Positions 9,701 to 24,700 of a stretch of DNA of 64,000 bases are shown piece after piece. A program made the translations under genes and the position numbers. The stretch's first letter is position 1, and each line of letters starts with the position of its first letter. Source of the stretch: Monarcha castaneiventris obscurior (Eukaryota > Chordata > Aves > Passeriformes > Monarchidae). The notes beneath the pieces are model-generated. The model had not been told where the DNA came from. It saw nothing but the letters and a program-made list of their open reading frames with translations, and did no database searches. Location of the stretch: assembly GCA_026261815.1 (NCBI GenBank), contig JAMPIT010000417.1, forward strand, positions 2,141,501 to 2,205,500, written 5' to 3'.

Positions 9701-12700
9701 AGTGAGTCCTGAAAACAGTGGGGAAGTGGTTTCCAAGGAGCATGCCATCCTAAGAGAGAAAGGAAGCAGAGCTGGCAACTACGTGGCACTGGGTCAGGCC
9801 TGTGTGGGGAGGAGGTCGGAGTGGTGGAGTCTGCCGAGGAGGGATGTGGCACAAAGGAAACTATTGGGCAACATCTTCATGTGTTCCAATGTCAGGTTCG
9901 GAAAGACAACCCTCAGTGCTTATTTAGGCATCAAACCAAGATGCTGCTTTCTGCTAGGGGGCATAGAGGATGCCTGCATGTAATGTTCTGACCCACAGAT
10001 TTCTGTAGATTTTAAAGAGAGATTCTAGGAAGAAGCACCACCATTTCCCAGCATAACACAATACAGAACAGCCTTTAGCTGATGTGTTCTTTACATGCCT
10101 AATGTAAAGATATCTAAAATATGGTATTTCTTAGAATATTGGTGCACCACTAAATGTTCAAATCCTTATCTGAACCCTTGTAAACCATATGTTTGAAAGG
10201 TTGAGCTTTTATCAAAACACTCAGTCGTGTGTTTTCACAAATGTTTTCTTCACCTAAATAAACTGTCCTAAAATTATTTTGTTTAAAAAATTAAACAAAA
10301 ATAAATGAAAACGCCACAGAATCTAACCTCAGAAACTTCTTGTTTTGATGGGAATTTTAAGTCACTTTCATTCAAAAACCTTAAAACTTTAGGACTTGGA
10401 AAATAATGGGATTTTTGTCAAGCATCAGGTTTGTAATGTTGTATTCTAAAAAATAATGTCTCAAACGTACATTAGGAAAAAGAAGCTGAAAAACAGCATT
10501 CATACACCTTCAACAGTACTGTCAGTAATGCTCCCTTAGCAGGATTTTTCTCACTGAATGTTGGGTGGACTAAAGATGTAGTACTCTTACTTTCCGTATG
10601 TGCATGAAATAAAGCCAGTTAACAATACACAGCTCTGTCAAAGCTACAGTTCACTTGTCATTCTAATGAGCTGGTTTTGGGACTGTGCTTTGTGTGCCTG
10701 AAGTGTGGGCTGTTGGCAGAAGAAGTGTTTGGGCTTCACTTCTCTTTTGCGGTTTATTCCTATCCTCTTCCTTATGCTGGCACCTGGATTTGTGGGTGGT
10801 GCTGTACAATGGCTCAGGAGACTGATTAGACTATAAACTAACCTGGCTAAGTACGTGGAAAAAAGAGAAATCCATCTTTTCTTTCTTCTATCAGATTGTT
10901 TCCTTGTTCCATCTCACCATTTGGCTGCATAAATATCACTGTCAGTGTTCTAAAGTGGTACTGCAGCTTTCAGCTGCACCCACGGGTAGTGGCAGGTTAA
11001 ATTGACCATGCGAGTGCAGCCTGGGGAGATGGCTCTGCTGAGGATTGCAGTGCACTGTGCAGGCACTTGGGCTGGTGACGGATGGACTATTTCAGATATT
11101 TTGCTTCTCAGTGGTTTGCTAAGTTGAAGGGGAGGACAGACTTTGCTCTTTTCTTCACATGACTGGGAGCAGGTGATACCAGAGAGAAAATAAAATAAAA
11201 TAAACTGCAAGCTTAAAACTATGTGAAGAACAGTCTGGGTGTTGCAGGGGCCAAGTCAACTCATCAAGCATTTCTGGATATCAGAACAGATAGATAAGAG
11301 TATTATATGGGCCATATGGTGTGTAAGCCTATGTTGCTGTTACTGTTTTTAATCAAAAATTTCAAGATGAAGGTACATGACGATCCAGAGTAAATATTGA
11401 GGTCTGTTAATTTAATCCTCCTCTCTATTAGTTGCTCTGGGGTCATTTACAGCAGGGCTAATACAGCAGTGCTGCTTTTACAACTTCAAGTCATGAATCA
11501 ACTTCCTTGTAACACAAATAGAAATAATTGCTCAGTATACTTTTCTTTTAATCTTCTTAATGTGACTGCCTTTTGTTTCTTGAATGCCTTTCTCTTCAGT
11601 AAAGATGTTTGCACAGTGTGTTGTCATTAGTTAACATGATCTATAATAGATAAACAAGTTGATTATTTGGAGCTAATGTTTTAAAGAGGTTTCAGAAATG
11701 TATCAGAGATACTTCACTAGTTTACCAGTCAGATACATCAATTTAATTATTTGAGTTTTGAATGTAAATGAAGAGTTAAATCAGTGAGTTGTTAGTAACT
11801 GGTGTAAAACAAACCAGCCTTGCTGTATCATCAGCCTAGTGTGATGACGTGCATGACTAGTGACTTCCAACCCAGAACTCCAGGTACAGAGTTGGCTGGC
11901 TTGTTACCTTGTCCTTCAGGGAAAGGAATGTTTACCACATTTACTTGCAGTTTTTCCAGTATTTTTTACCTCTGTCTTTGTCAGAAAGGACCTGCTCAGC
12001 TTTTCACCTGCACTTGCAGGTCTACTTTTGAATGGGTAAACAGTGCAGAGCTCTCAGTGAATTTCAGTGCTTTGTCTAGTATGTAATATTTTTTTCTGAT
12101 GCTTTTCCACGATGTCAATCCATGATGTGCAATCGCCTGCTGTACAATGCAAAGGAAGAAGCATTCCCATGTCAGAGGTATAGTGCTAACAGAAATACAG
12201 GCTGTAAAACTTCCTAAACTCTTGAGGACATGTGAGTCCATGCAAAATTAGGTACGTATCATAGAATATACTGAGTTGGAAGGGACCCAGCTGGGTCATC
12301 GAGCCCAACTTCAGGCCCCACGTAGGACACCCCAATAATCATATCATGGGCCTGAGAGTGTTTTTCAAATGCTTCCTGAACTCAGACAGGCCTGATGCCA
12401 TTGCCACCTTCCTGAGGAGCCTGCTCCAGTGCTCAGCCACCTCTGAGGCGAAAAATTCTCTCCTGATACCCAGCCCAAACTTCCCCTGATCCAGCCCCAT
12501 GCTGCTGCCCCATGCTGAATCCTGCCGCTGGCCAAGATACTGCGCATCAGAAAATATCTGGGAACAGTAATAGATTAATGGCTTTAAAGTAGTTCTCAGA
12601 GTCTACTTGTAAATCAGGTGATGCAGTAGTGCTGGAGAAACGAAGGTCTGTGCTGCTGTGGCAGTGAAAGCGGAATAGGAAATCTAAATGACTCTTTGGC

Positions 12701-15700
12701 TGCCTTGAAGTCATTGTCTAATATTAGCCCTGTCAGCAGCGCCTGGCTCTTTGTCAGTCGGCGCTCAGGAGGAGGTGGTTACCAGCCAGAAGAATATGAC
12801 CGAGGCTTTTAAATACTCTTGCTTGGAAAGTCTTATTAATGGCTGAATATGAGATCAATGTGCAATAATTCTTTCAAGCAGCGTCTTTTTAAAAGCCTTT
12901 AGCAATCTGTCATCCTCATCTCCCTCCTCCCAGTTCGAAAGCCACATTAGTCAGGAGAAATCGCATGATCCTGGGAAGTTTCAAACTGCATCCGCTGATG
13001 CTGTGAGGAAAATGCCACTGTGCAGGGACACAGGTGCAGTTACACTGACAGCTTCTTCTCATCCTCATCTCGGATCATCCTGGAGGGACAAGCAGAAAGA
13101 AACGGGGAGGTGGGCGAGGTTCTGTCAGGTGCATGGGAGCAGTACCAAAGAGAAAAATGGAATACGCTCTTCCAGGAGACCAAGATTGCACTGTCTGTGA
13201 GTGTTAGCTCAACTTTTTCACATCTGTTTTGAGAGAGGGGAGGATTTCAATACTGGTAATTTGTTCTGAGTTTAGCCACCTGTTCAACATACCTTAGCCT
13301 TTGCTGTAATTCTGGTAGAAATGTTTAATCTTTTTGGCTTTTAAACTGATAATTAATGATTTGTGGTTATTTTAGAGATGGCTTAAGCTCCTGCAGTGTT
13401 TTTGACATATTGGAAACCTCAACTTTGAAAGACATCTGTGTTTTAAGAGGAGATCTTTAAACCTCTTATTTTGTGTAATGTCATTAAATACTACTTCTAA
13501 GGTTAATCTGCTTCATTAGCCACTACGTGGCAAATTTTATCATAGTGAAGAATATGGGTGAGGGAAGCCCCTGTCTTTATTGGAGAAATCCTGAGTCATT
13601 TACTTGATGATGCATCAGCAAAAATAATTGGGTGTGGCTTTGATTTTCAGCTGCTATTGTAAGAAGACTATGAAAGCTAACAGTGTCTTAGTCTGATATG
13701 TGCTTCCAAAGGTTTTTCTCAGAGTACGCACAAAATGCCTCACATATTAAAGTGTGGTATCTGTGCTTGCAAGGCTCTAATAGATGTAAGTATTTGAATA
13801 TTTATCTATCCAAAGCAAACTCTTTTCTGAGGCTAGGGAATTCTCTACCAAAACAGCCTTTCCATCATAGTAGTAGGCAATGTTGTGTTTGATTATCTTT
13901 TAGTGTTTGCCTTGATTATGATTTTTTTTTTTACTGTCTTATAGTTGCAAACACAATGCTTAGTCTTCAGTTGAGATGATGGTTTTTCCTAACCCAAGCC
14001 AGTGTTCTATTAAAATAAGCATTGGAGAAGTGTTAAAAACCCAAAGTAATTTAGTGGACTGTTGTTTAATCCTGCCAAATATATCTTGGGTTTAGAATGA
14101 GTCTCAACCTTTCAACAATGAAAAAAAGGAGAATTGCAATTAAACATATGTATGTGAGTGAAATAACTTTTAGCAGTATGGATCTTAAATAAATATGCTC
14201 ATGGAGTTGTGAATGAGGAGGAAAAGATTTTCTTTCTTGATTCTGTCAACAGGAGCTTAGATAAACCTATGCTGTCCTGTAAATGGTTACAGTTGAATGA
14301 CTTTGCAGTATGACTGTTGTGAATTAGAAAAGGCATAAAAAGATAAGGGGATTTTTTGTTGGTCTCTGCTGAGTCCGTAGAAAACTCTGATTCTTAAAAC
14401 TTTCAAAACCTATGTTCCTCAACAGTTCATCAGCTGTTTCTGACTATCTTGCTTCACTTGCTAACAAGTTTTTTCATATATAATCTGTATGAAGTACACC
14501 AAAGAAGAATGGCTTTTAGTCTTCTGTCTGTTCTGGAGCCGTTTCATGTCCAGCGCTCATTTTGGGCAGTTAATGTAATAAAAAAAAATGCCCTGGTTGT
14601 AAATGTAATCTCCTGTATCTAGGTTGTCTCAGAAAGTGACTTATAAGAAGAAGAAGCATCTTGGAGGAAACTTCAGAAATAAATACAGCATATTGCTGAA
14701 AAAACTTGTTTTGGTATCAACACTTATTTTAGGAAATATTTCCTATCAGTGACTGATAGTATGATGGTAACATAATAATAAGCTGCATTATTAAAAAAAA
14801 AATCTTTCTCTACTTTCTACATTATTAATTACCATGTCATTCTGCCAGAGACAACTAGAAATAAACAAACAAACCTGTCTGTCAACAGGAGTAATACTAA
14901 TAATTATAGTTATTATCTAAGCTGAGAGTGGTTGAAAATATAAATTCAAAAGTACTTGGAATAGATTCCTCTAGAATAATATCCTGTATTAATAGGAAGA
15001 TGAGATTTTATATTTAAAATTCCCTCTTCGTGCCATCCACCGAAACAAACTTGCCTTTACCTCACATTCTAATATAAAAGCTTTTTCTCAAGTAAAGTTT
15101 TTTTTATTTTGATTTTTTGATTTAATTTCAGCCCATTACTGCTTGCAAGGATAAACTTTCTGGTGTGTCCTGAATTGCTTGAAATAGAAGTGTAGAATTT
15201 ATATCACATGCAGAAATGTAAAAGCTGTTGTGATTTTCTTTTTCCTTTTTAATGTTGGACTGTTGTAAAAAGGAAGGTATGAATTCCAGGTAAAGAAAAT
15301 TGGGAGGAAAAAAGGCAGAGGCCTCCTATTTTCCCCGACCAAGAAGGATATTTTTTTAATATTATCATGATGTTTGCAGGTGAAAACAGCTGAGTCTGAC
15401 AGTGCTGATGAACAACAGCATGAGTTGAAACCAAGGAACTTTTCTCACAGTTAGAAGTGCATGTGCAAGAATATGTGCATATCTGTGATCTTTTTTATGG
15501 GAGAGAAGGCTTTTAGGAGTGAGAGGTTTGGGTAAGGATCTAAGCTAAAAATTCAGTGCTATAATTTGTGATACATCAGACACATTATGAGATTTAATTG
15601 TTTTTTTTAAAGCTTTGTGAGGATGAAACGTTTTGTAAGCATTAAGTGTACTTCTGTTTCTTATAGTGAAACACACAGTATACAAAATAGGGTATTTTAA

Positions 15701-18700
15701 TGGTATCGTGTTGCAACTTTGTAGTTGCATAATTAGTAATTTTCTGATTCCTTAATAGTATTGGAAATTTTGTGGGAATGTCCACATACATAAAATCTAC
15801 CCTTCAACTTTTAAAAATTGCTTTAATGGATTTTCTAGCTGTTACTTATATATGTCATGGGAGATATTATCTATAGATTGGTGCAGACATGCTCCATTTT
15901 TTCCTCTTTTAGTTATAGGCAGCCATGAGTTATACTGACCACACAGCTTTGCAAGTGACAGGCTTGTTAGGCAGTAGGAAATGAAATACAATAAATAAAT
16001 AAACTGTAGGTTTGTGTTAGCATAGACTAATGTATGTATGCCATCTGTGGTATTTCTAATAGGAGTGTAATATTCAGATTTTCTAAGCAAAATAAAGCTG
16101 CCTGTGCTACACAAGAGACCTCACTCTTAATGGAAGAACTTTGTGATTAGTTTGTTAAGATTCTTAATAATCTAATTTCACAAGGGCCTCAACCCACTTC
16201 TTATTCGTTGCTTTCTTTATCCACATCTTGCGTGCTCCTAATGGATTCAGAAAGGGGAACAATGGTGGTTCTACTTGCATGAGGAATTTTAGTCACAGCA
16301 CAATTCTTGGTCATTGAAGTTTATAAAAATACAGTTCTTTTCCAATATGCAAGTAAGTTCTGCTAATAGTATTTTAGAGAGAATGGGAAAGACGAAGCAT
16401 GTGGAGCCAAAGAAATCTGTTGGAGGAGGTTTTTGTAGCCTGAGTAGTTTCTGAGAAACTGAAAGAGGAAGGCCATTATCTATTTAAAGGAATAGATGAT
16501 AAAACTTTCATGTTAAATTTTAATTAACTTTCATTTCCTTACCTAATAGTTGGAAAACTGATTTCCAGTTCTGAGCAGTGATAAAAAATGTAAATTTACC
16601 CATTATGAGACCATATAAAAGCCTTTTAAGAGTTAATCAAAGGGATTTATTTAAGACTAGTAAGGTGCCTATATTCTACCTTAATGACAAGAACAAATAA
16701 AATTACTCTTCGTAGTTAGGGGCTGAAATTTCGTTAACATTTGGAGAGATGGTGTACTTTTTACTGTTTCTGTAGAGTAGAAAATTTACTAATTACAGTT
16801 AGAGGGAAGACTGTGACACAGCTAGGTAACCAGTAAAAGGGAAGAATTGGGCATTCTTACACCTAGGCTATATTTCACTTACTAGTGATAGCTTTCAGGA
16901 TTTTAGATAGTTCAGTCTTCAGTGGATAGTCTCTGTCTGTCTTTGCCTCTCATTCTGCCCTCCTTCATCCATTTTTGTGAGGAAATGGAACTAATCTGAA
17001 CAGCAGTCAACCATTTTTCTTGATCAGCTTAAAAAATTTATCTCATTATGGACCCCAAAGAAAGATGCACCCAGAGATACTTGTAGAAAAACTCCTTGGT
17101 ACTTTTGGGTTATTTTGCCAGCTGTCTATATGTCAGTGAGTTCCAATAAAGTACAAGAGCAGTCACATGTCATATGATGGCTGAACTTGCTTGTGGCGAG
17201 TATGGTCAAGATGATGGTCAGGTTTGGCAAGAGCCTAGATACGATTTCCTTGAAGTTCTGCCTGGAGCAAGCCTTCAAACTATGATTTTTGAAGAAAACG
17301 TTCTCTGTTCACCCACTGCTTTGTCTCTGTCTTCATCTGAATGCAGAAAATTTTGGCTGGTCCTGACTGAAACCTTCATGCTGCCCTAAAGGTTCTTGTG
17401 TGAAGGTGTTCAGGTTGTTTCAGGTGTGTTGGCAGTGCACAGCCTGGCTCTGTATGAAAACCATTTTAAGAAGACAAGGTTATGCATGTCCATGCATATT
17501 CTGAGTTTTGTTCTGAAGTTATTCGGTGAATTTAACAGTGTCTTAAATAGAACAAGTACTCTAGTCTATTATGTTTTCTCTTCCATTTTAATTAAGGAAT
17601 TCTGGTAAAATAGCATGTTCTACTTAGAGAGAAACAGCCAGTCCAGAACAGCACCGTTTAATTAGAGTTGGATGCATTTTGAAAAAGTACTCAACCATGG
17701 AAGAGGGCTACTTGGAAAAAACATAGGATTGTGTTGTCACACTGGAAATATTCCCAAGGAAATGAGTCATGAACCTATCCTAGTGTTTTGCACAATCATT
17801 GTCATTGTGGGTGAGTGTGATTGTCTGCACCCGTGAGTTGGTACGAATGTTTAAGTTTCAGGTAATGACTGGATGCTGAATCTGTAGTGAGTAACTGAAA
17901 TGGAGTAAACAGAAATACGATTTTTCATGCTTTAAATAGGTAAGAGGGATTTAAATAGCACTTTGGTGACAGGGTTAACAAAACTCCTAAAGGTAACTAG
18001 TTAATTTGTTCAGCTGATATGAATAATGGCTTCCAAGTTTTATTGCATGGCAAACAGTGATTTGAGATTTGGCTGTGTTGGTACATGGTCAGAGTAGGTG
18101 GGCCCCTTCACAACTTGCACCAGCAAGTTGATGAGAGTTGATACAACAATTAGCAGCAGATGTTCTCTTGGGGCTTATTTCTGCAGACCTCCACAACTGT
18201 GCATTATTTACTGTAAAGTTTTTACTTTTTATAGACAGTATTTTGGTTGATAATATGTTAAATCCTTAAGATGTTGGTATTCTTCCTGTGCAGTTTGCTA
18301 GTGTTTGCATACTGTCCTTAATAAATTTTTTCAGGGGTCAGAATTAATCCCTGTCTAACTAGGCTATATCAGACTGATTGCTGAGAGTTTCTCTTAAAAA
18401 TGAAGTCTCTTTACATGTCTTGAGTAGAAGTGGAGTTACCTCAGGTATTGTTCGCATCAAATCTGTCCTAGATACTGCCATATATGTAGCTGTAAACAGA
18501 AAAATAAGTGTTAAGTAAATGTAGGTACATAATGCAGATGACAAGAAGAAGTTTCAGAGGTCTATGTAGATAAATATCTCATCATTCTAAATATCACCAT
18601 TTTCTGGTGATCAGAATTCCATACTTTTTCTATTTTATTAAGGACTGTTTGTAAATGATTAGTTTTGCCAGCAGCTGAAAAAAGTTGGGTGGGGTTTTTT

Positions 18701-21700
18701 TCATTTTTGTGTGTTGTGGGATTATTTTTTTTTAAAAGCCAGAATACTAGTACCATCCTTGGAGAGAGCAGAAGCCTTTTTCTAATTTTTTTTTTCCATT
18801 TCTCAATCCATTCATTGCTGGTTGTGTGGTTGCTGAATTCACAGTGGTGTTTTGTGGGAAACACAGAATGATTTTTAACATTGTTTTTTTCTTGTTTTTC
18901 TAACTCCCTTTTCAGAATTCCCCGCTCTACCAATATCTGCAGGATTTGGGACACACAGATTTTGAAGTATGTTCCTCAGTGTCGCAGAAGGCAGAGCAAT
19001 GTGCAGCAGCAGAAAGCCAAAGAGAGCAGACTGTGCGTGCTGCCCAGAAGGTGAGCACGCTCCTGTTGCTGAGCATTTCTCTTCTCACAAGAGAACTGCA
19101 GTGCTTCACAAATAGGAGAAAGCAGAACAGAGAGAAATCGCTTCCTGTATTAAAAAAAAACAAGGAAAAGACTCCCAGACAATAAACCTCAGCCAGTTAT
19201 CATATCTTGTCTGCAAATGTGTTTGAAAAATCATGGTTAATCAGTATCGTTTGGAGTGTTTCTTTGCACTTACGTAAGCTAGGGAAGCAAGAGGCTTTGA
19301 TAAATAATTTTTTGAGTGTTGCAAATTATCTTATGTAGTGGATCTTATTATGTTAGCTTAGCATGACATTCTGGGAATGGAACCTGTAATTTTCTAGAAC
19401 AGAATATTTATAGTTTCCAGCCCTTCCCAGACATTCAGTTGCTAAGTATAGCTTTGTCTGTGACAAAACATACTAAGAAAGAGGATTTCTGGGGAGTAGA
19501 AATGCAATAACCAATCTGAATGCGATAGTTGATGTGGATAGCTATTGCATTTGTAATAATGATTGCTTATATCACTGGTCACAAAACAAGGCTGAATTTA
19601 AATCAGGATTTAGCTCACAATTTTCTTTATTTTGAGCTACCTTTAAAAGTATTCATGGAAATACCGGGTCTACCACTCTTGATTTTCAGAATTGTCAGCT
19701 GGCACTCACCATAACCCCAAGAAAACACCTGAAAATATATTTTCTCTTTAAAGCTAATTGCTGTTGTGTGGTGTGTTTACACTAAAGATACCTATTCTGA
19801 TTTAGTGTTGGAAGACTTTGATTAAATATTTATTTATTTATTTATTTAATGTTAACATTTGTTCACTGTTAATTAAAAATTAGGATGGCATATTTCACTG
19901 GTTGCTATTCTGTTACTATGAAGTAATGGACTGTCACTTAGCTGTATTATTTTGCATAGTTGCTTTTGTGGCAGACAGAAAATCAGTATGATGTGTTCGT
20001 GTATGTAATTTCCACTGAATTTTTTACAAAAGTACTGTGGGGTTAAGAATCTCAAAAGTATTAAGATATACTGCTTTTAAAAACCTCAGGTATTCTGTTT
20101 TTTTCCCCTCCCTTCCCCTCAAGCATTTTACACTTAATTTTATTGTGTTGGAAGCAATTCCTCCAGTATTGTGTCAGATGGAGAAGTAATTCTTCATGGT
20201 TTGCCTTGCAACTTGAAGGGAGTGGGTGTGTGAAAACAGGCTGCCCATTTCTTGCAAATACTAGGTGATGTTCACATCGTCTCATCTGTGTCTAGACGAG
20301 GATACATGGTGGAAAGGAGGAAGAAACCTATGTGTAATTCCTGGTGATCAATTGTCATAGGTTCTTCCTGCTGCAATTCCAGTACCAGTTGGGAAAAGTT
20401 AACACTTTTCTTTTGTAATTTGATGTCAGAAAGTCTGTTTTTGTCATTTGATTTCTGTGTCCTGTTTTGGGAGGGTGTCTCAATAGGAAAGAAAATGAGG
20501 GAGAGGCAGCTGGCCACATATTTAGAAAAGTAGACTGGATTTAGGAGGATCTGAGGCTTTGTTGCAACTTTTTTATGACATACAGACAAATAATTTGCAT
20601 TCCTATCCAGTCATTTCCTCAGTTTTACATGAGACTGTTATCATTTTCCTTCTCTTGGCCTTCAGTGGCCTAGTCTACTGAAATGTAGACTGAAATTTCA
20701 ACGTCTGGAAAATAAATGGTTTCTGACTTTGAATATATACCTACCCACAGTCATAATATAAAATGGTCTTCCTTGAGGCTTGATGTAACTGTGATTACAG
20801 GGAGTAATGGTGTTCCACGCTGAATTATTCTCAGTATGTGTATATCACTTTCCTTCTGTTCTGAAAAGCAGGTTTCCAAATGCCTTAAACACTTTATTAA
20901 AATGAAAATGTAAAAGTGGGGGTATTGGTTTGTCTTTGAGTTGATTGTTTCCTCCTCTTGTGTTCAGTCAAGTGGGAACCCTGTGCAGCTGAAAGCTGGT
21001 GACATGCAGCAAGAATTTGGCATGGCAGAGGTCTACTTTGGGATCTTCAGGGACTGAAAAAAACAAACCTGGGAAGAAAGAGAGGTTCCTAGTGACTGAT
21101 AGAAATGTTTCTATTGCATCTTGCTGTCCTGCCAGGCAGAGTGTGTGGTTCAGGCTTAAGGAAAGGCAGAGGCACCAGTTGAATTTGAAGCACGTCTTAA
21201 ATATTTCTCAGGGTGTGTGGTTTTGGTGGTGGTTTTTTGGCCTTATTTTAATCGGAATATGGTCTTAATGAAGATTGAGTTAAAAAGCTGTAAAGGTGAT
21301 CTGGGGGCTGATGAAATGCCAGCCTCCCATCCGAGGGATTATGGAGATGTGATTTAGCATAGTAATTGTAGGTGCAGTGTTCCTGGCTGTGCCAATCTCT
21401 GGAGAAAGTTACAGCTCAAGTCCTGGTCTCATGATCACTTGATACTCAAAAGTACTGTTAGCAAGAGCTCCTAGATTTGTTTTCTGAAATTAAATCCCAT
21501 TTGAGTAATTCTGCTTGATCTTTGCAGAATTTATCACTTCCCATTTACATCTTTCCTTTCTCAGTCATTTTCCTGGACTGTTGTGCATATCTGAATGTTT
21601 AAATTGATTATACTTTCACACCTTAGATATGATGATATTTTATCATTAGAGCAGAGCTGGTCTTGGTGCAGCTACTGAGGATCGTGTTGGGGCTAGCCCT

Positions 21701-24700
21701 CAGTAGCTGTGCAGGTGACCTGGTGTGGGATGGCAGAGGGACCAGTCCTTTGCCTTTGTCTAGGGCTCCCACCCACTTAATGCAAGGTATTCAGTGTGCA
21801 GTATTATCTTCCTCTGAAGTGCACAAAATTTCTCTACAAAAGAGAAATAGTCCTTAGAATTCTTTTTTAGATTCAAATTAATTTATCTAAAATGTGCATG
21901 TACTATGCTAATATTTTTTTAAATGTTAGGAGTTATGCATCTTTGTTATTTAGTTTACAGAGAGTTTGACTCAGTGTTGTTCTGAAGTGTTATTCTAAAG
22001 AATACTCCAGAAGCATTGGCAACATGACCTGACTTGTGTGTTGGTGAAAGTAGTTTTACTTGTCAGTAACACTCCCAATGGGAATGCAGACTGTGAGACA
22101 ATATTCCAAGGATCTGAATAATTCAGTGTGTTGCTGTACTCTGCTGGGTCACAGCCCAAGACAGTGGGTTGTCTTGTTTTGTATTTTCAGGCACTGACTT
22201 GCCTGTTGAGCGTTTATGCAAGCTCAGATTTTTATTTTTAAACTAAACCATGGAAAATAAACTAAAAGATTGCTTAAGTAGCACACTAGGGTTTTTTTTC
22301 AGTAACTCCACAGTCTAGTTTAGTAAGCTGGTAGCAGTTTCAAACTATCCTTAGTGTAGGTTTAAATATTCATTATGAAAATCCAAAGACTTACAAAGGC
22401 TAAGCAGTTGAAAATGATAGGCTTCAAGAGGCATAATCTTAAATTAAATGGATGATTCTTTCTGTACCCTGCTTTCAATGTACAGGGAAAAGTACTTTGC
22501 AGTGAAATATCTGTCTGAAATTCAAATGCAGAGCAAGACCTTTGTTCATTTGATTTCAATTTTCTACAAATTGTAATCAGAAAATTTTACTTCCTTTTGC
22601 ACCACTCTGTAAGAAACTTGAAAGATAATCTGGTGCTGCAGTTAGTGACAGTCTTCTGATTTGTGTCATTGCCCTTGAGCAACATCAAAATACAATCACT
22701 TGGATTTATTCCATAGTCTCAAGTGTGAATTGCTGGGGTAGCTCCTCCTAATAAGCCACGATGATGTCAGTGTTTCGGGAAGAGCTATTATTATAAGATC
22801 CCTGTTACTGGTTTACCACTTCACTGACCTAAAAACGCTTCCTTGTGGCATAGATCTCAAAATCTAACTGTACACAGAAAGATGAGACATTTGTAAAGAA
22901 AAGCTGGAGTTAGATTACTTAAATGGGCACCAAAATAAGTTATTTCAAAAATTGTGTAGCATAAGGGCTTTAGGGTGACAGTTCCTGGTGTTAGGGCTGT
23001 TGTGCCCTGGCTGCTGCACCTCACTGGCCGCACTGCCTTTCAGAAGGCTGTCAGGCTCGTCACAGGTTAACTATAAAACTCTCAGCTCCTGTTGCTTGGG
23101 TTAAACAAACAAGAAGGGAATAAAAACCAAAACAAAACAACAACAAAAACAAAAAAACCAACAAGAAGGAGAAACAGAAGCTGTCCCCTTTTATACATTG
23201 AGCTATTAGAATCTGTATGGGGTTTTGTTGTACTATTTTAAAACAGTATGCCACAAAATGTAAGCACTTCACAATTAATTTTTTGGCATACATTTTATTT
23301 GATTGTATTACATGTTGGCAGTCTGAAGATTGAGACAGGGCCTCAGAATTAATGAAATATATATAAGTAAATATTTTGAAAAATACTTCCTGTCAGCTTA
23401 GTCTGAGGTGAGTGGATACAACGATGTGACAAAAGCTGCTTTTTTTTGTTCATTGAATGGCTGCAGACTGAAGCAAAACCATGCATCTATTCAGTTATAA
23501 TCTGTCATGCATCTTGTTTTAGGAAGATACATGAGTAGAATGTGTGATGACTGAGAGGGAGTCCCTCTGTTAGTGGCATTTGAAGGTATATTTACAGCTC
23601 AGACAAAAGTGTGGATTTAGGTTGCATGAGAAGCAGCATAGAGACAAAGTACCTGGTGGCACACACTGGTGTGGACAGGGAGTTTTCTGGGGCATTTCCT
23701 CTTCTTACCATCACTCTCCTTGTCTCTGTTCACAGCTCCTCTGGAGTCCTGTGCTCAAGCTGCAGTGGGCTGCTGAAGAGAGGTTGTCCCTGTCTTTTAC
23801 TTTTCTTCAGCCTGTCAGTCATTTAACCTTCAGGGTTTTATCCCCCAGGAGAGAGAAAGTCTTTCATATCAATGCAGTGGCTGCCAACTTGAGATCAATC
23901 TAATCTTAGCTGTAGTTATTTTTAACAGAACAACATAACAATCTTTTATGCTCCAAATAACTGGAGTTACTGAAGGTTATATTTTATTCTCTTGTTCACA
24001 AGCAAACTGACGGGAAGCAGATGTTCTCTTAGTGTACTCTGAAGTTAGGCCAGCACAGTAAGTGAAACTTCCTTACAGGTACTTGGGTTTGAGTTAACAA
24101 GAAAATAAAATGCAGAAATAAAGGCATTGTCTGTTATTTATTTAATTTTGGCTTTGGTTTGTTGTTTTGTTTTTTTTTTAATTGGAGTAATTTCTGTTCC
24201 TTTCAGCAAGGCATCCTGTCAAAACTAGTTGAGTTTTTTAGAAGCTGGTTTCCTTTTCCCCAGTATAAGAAAAATGATGACATACTTCACCGACTGGTAA
24301 GTGATCGCTTTTTCTGTTTTTCCATTTCCTTTTCTAATCCACAGGTCTTCCTCTCCTCTGTATCTCATCCTCCGAACATCTTTGGTCTGTATTGTTGGTT
24401 TTGGCTCTAAGAGTTTTACTTACTTAGATAATACTTATCCTGGTTTTCAATTACTGTGCCAAATTGGGCACAAAAGGACAGGAACAGTATCAGTAGCCAG
24501 GTTGAAGATGTTCAAACTGTGGAAGATAATAAAATAAAATACATGAGAAATTAAAGAAGTTCTTGAAAGCTGAAATGAGTTTATTGCAGTGTGGGTACCC
24601 TTTTGGTGGAAGGCAGTGGGGAGACGCTGACCAAGAAAGTCCATGTGTTGCAGCCTAGTGCCTTGTAGAGACCACCTAAGACAGGAGGTTCTAGAGCTTC

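Larger units (their letters stand above)
3767..18915 (+). other. VEZT: VEZT intron 1 (15.1 kb)
   Basis: A GT-AG intron whose first 400 bases belong to the CpG island. It holds three CR1 fragments (6722-8155, 8249-8650, 12257-12547), a 26-bp tandem duplication at 6661-6709, and a CpG-containing stretch at 12715-12990 that could be a conserved non-coding element. The rest is AT-rich sequence with no exon I can support. Confidence 0.85.
19051..24206 (+). other. VEZT: VEZT intron 2 (5.2 kb)
   Basis: A GT-AG intron. It contains a (TTTA)n microsatellite at 19824-19849 and an A-rich (CAAAA)-like tract at 23121-23160. No repeat family, RNA gene or exon is recognised in the remainder. Confidence 0.85.

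Noticed and set aside
18562..18954. 130-codon minus-strand frame overlapping exon 2
   Set aside because: It is lysine/asparagine-rich without recognisable domains, is antisense to T-rich intron sequence and overlaps a certain VEZT exon.
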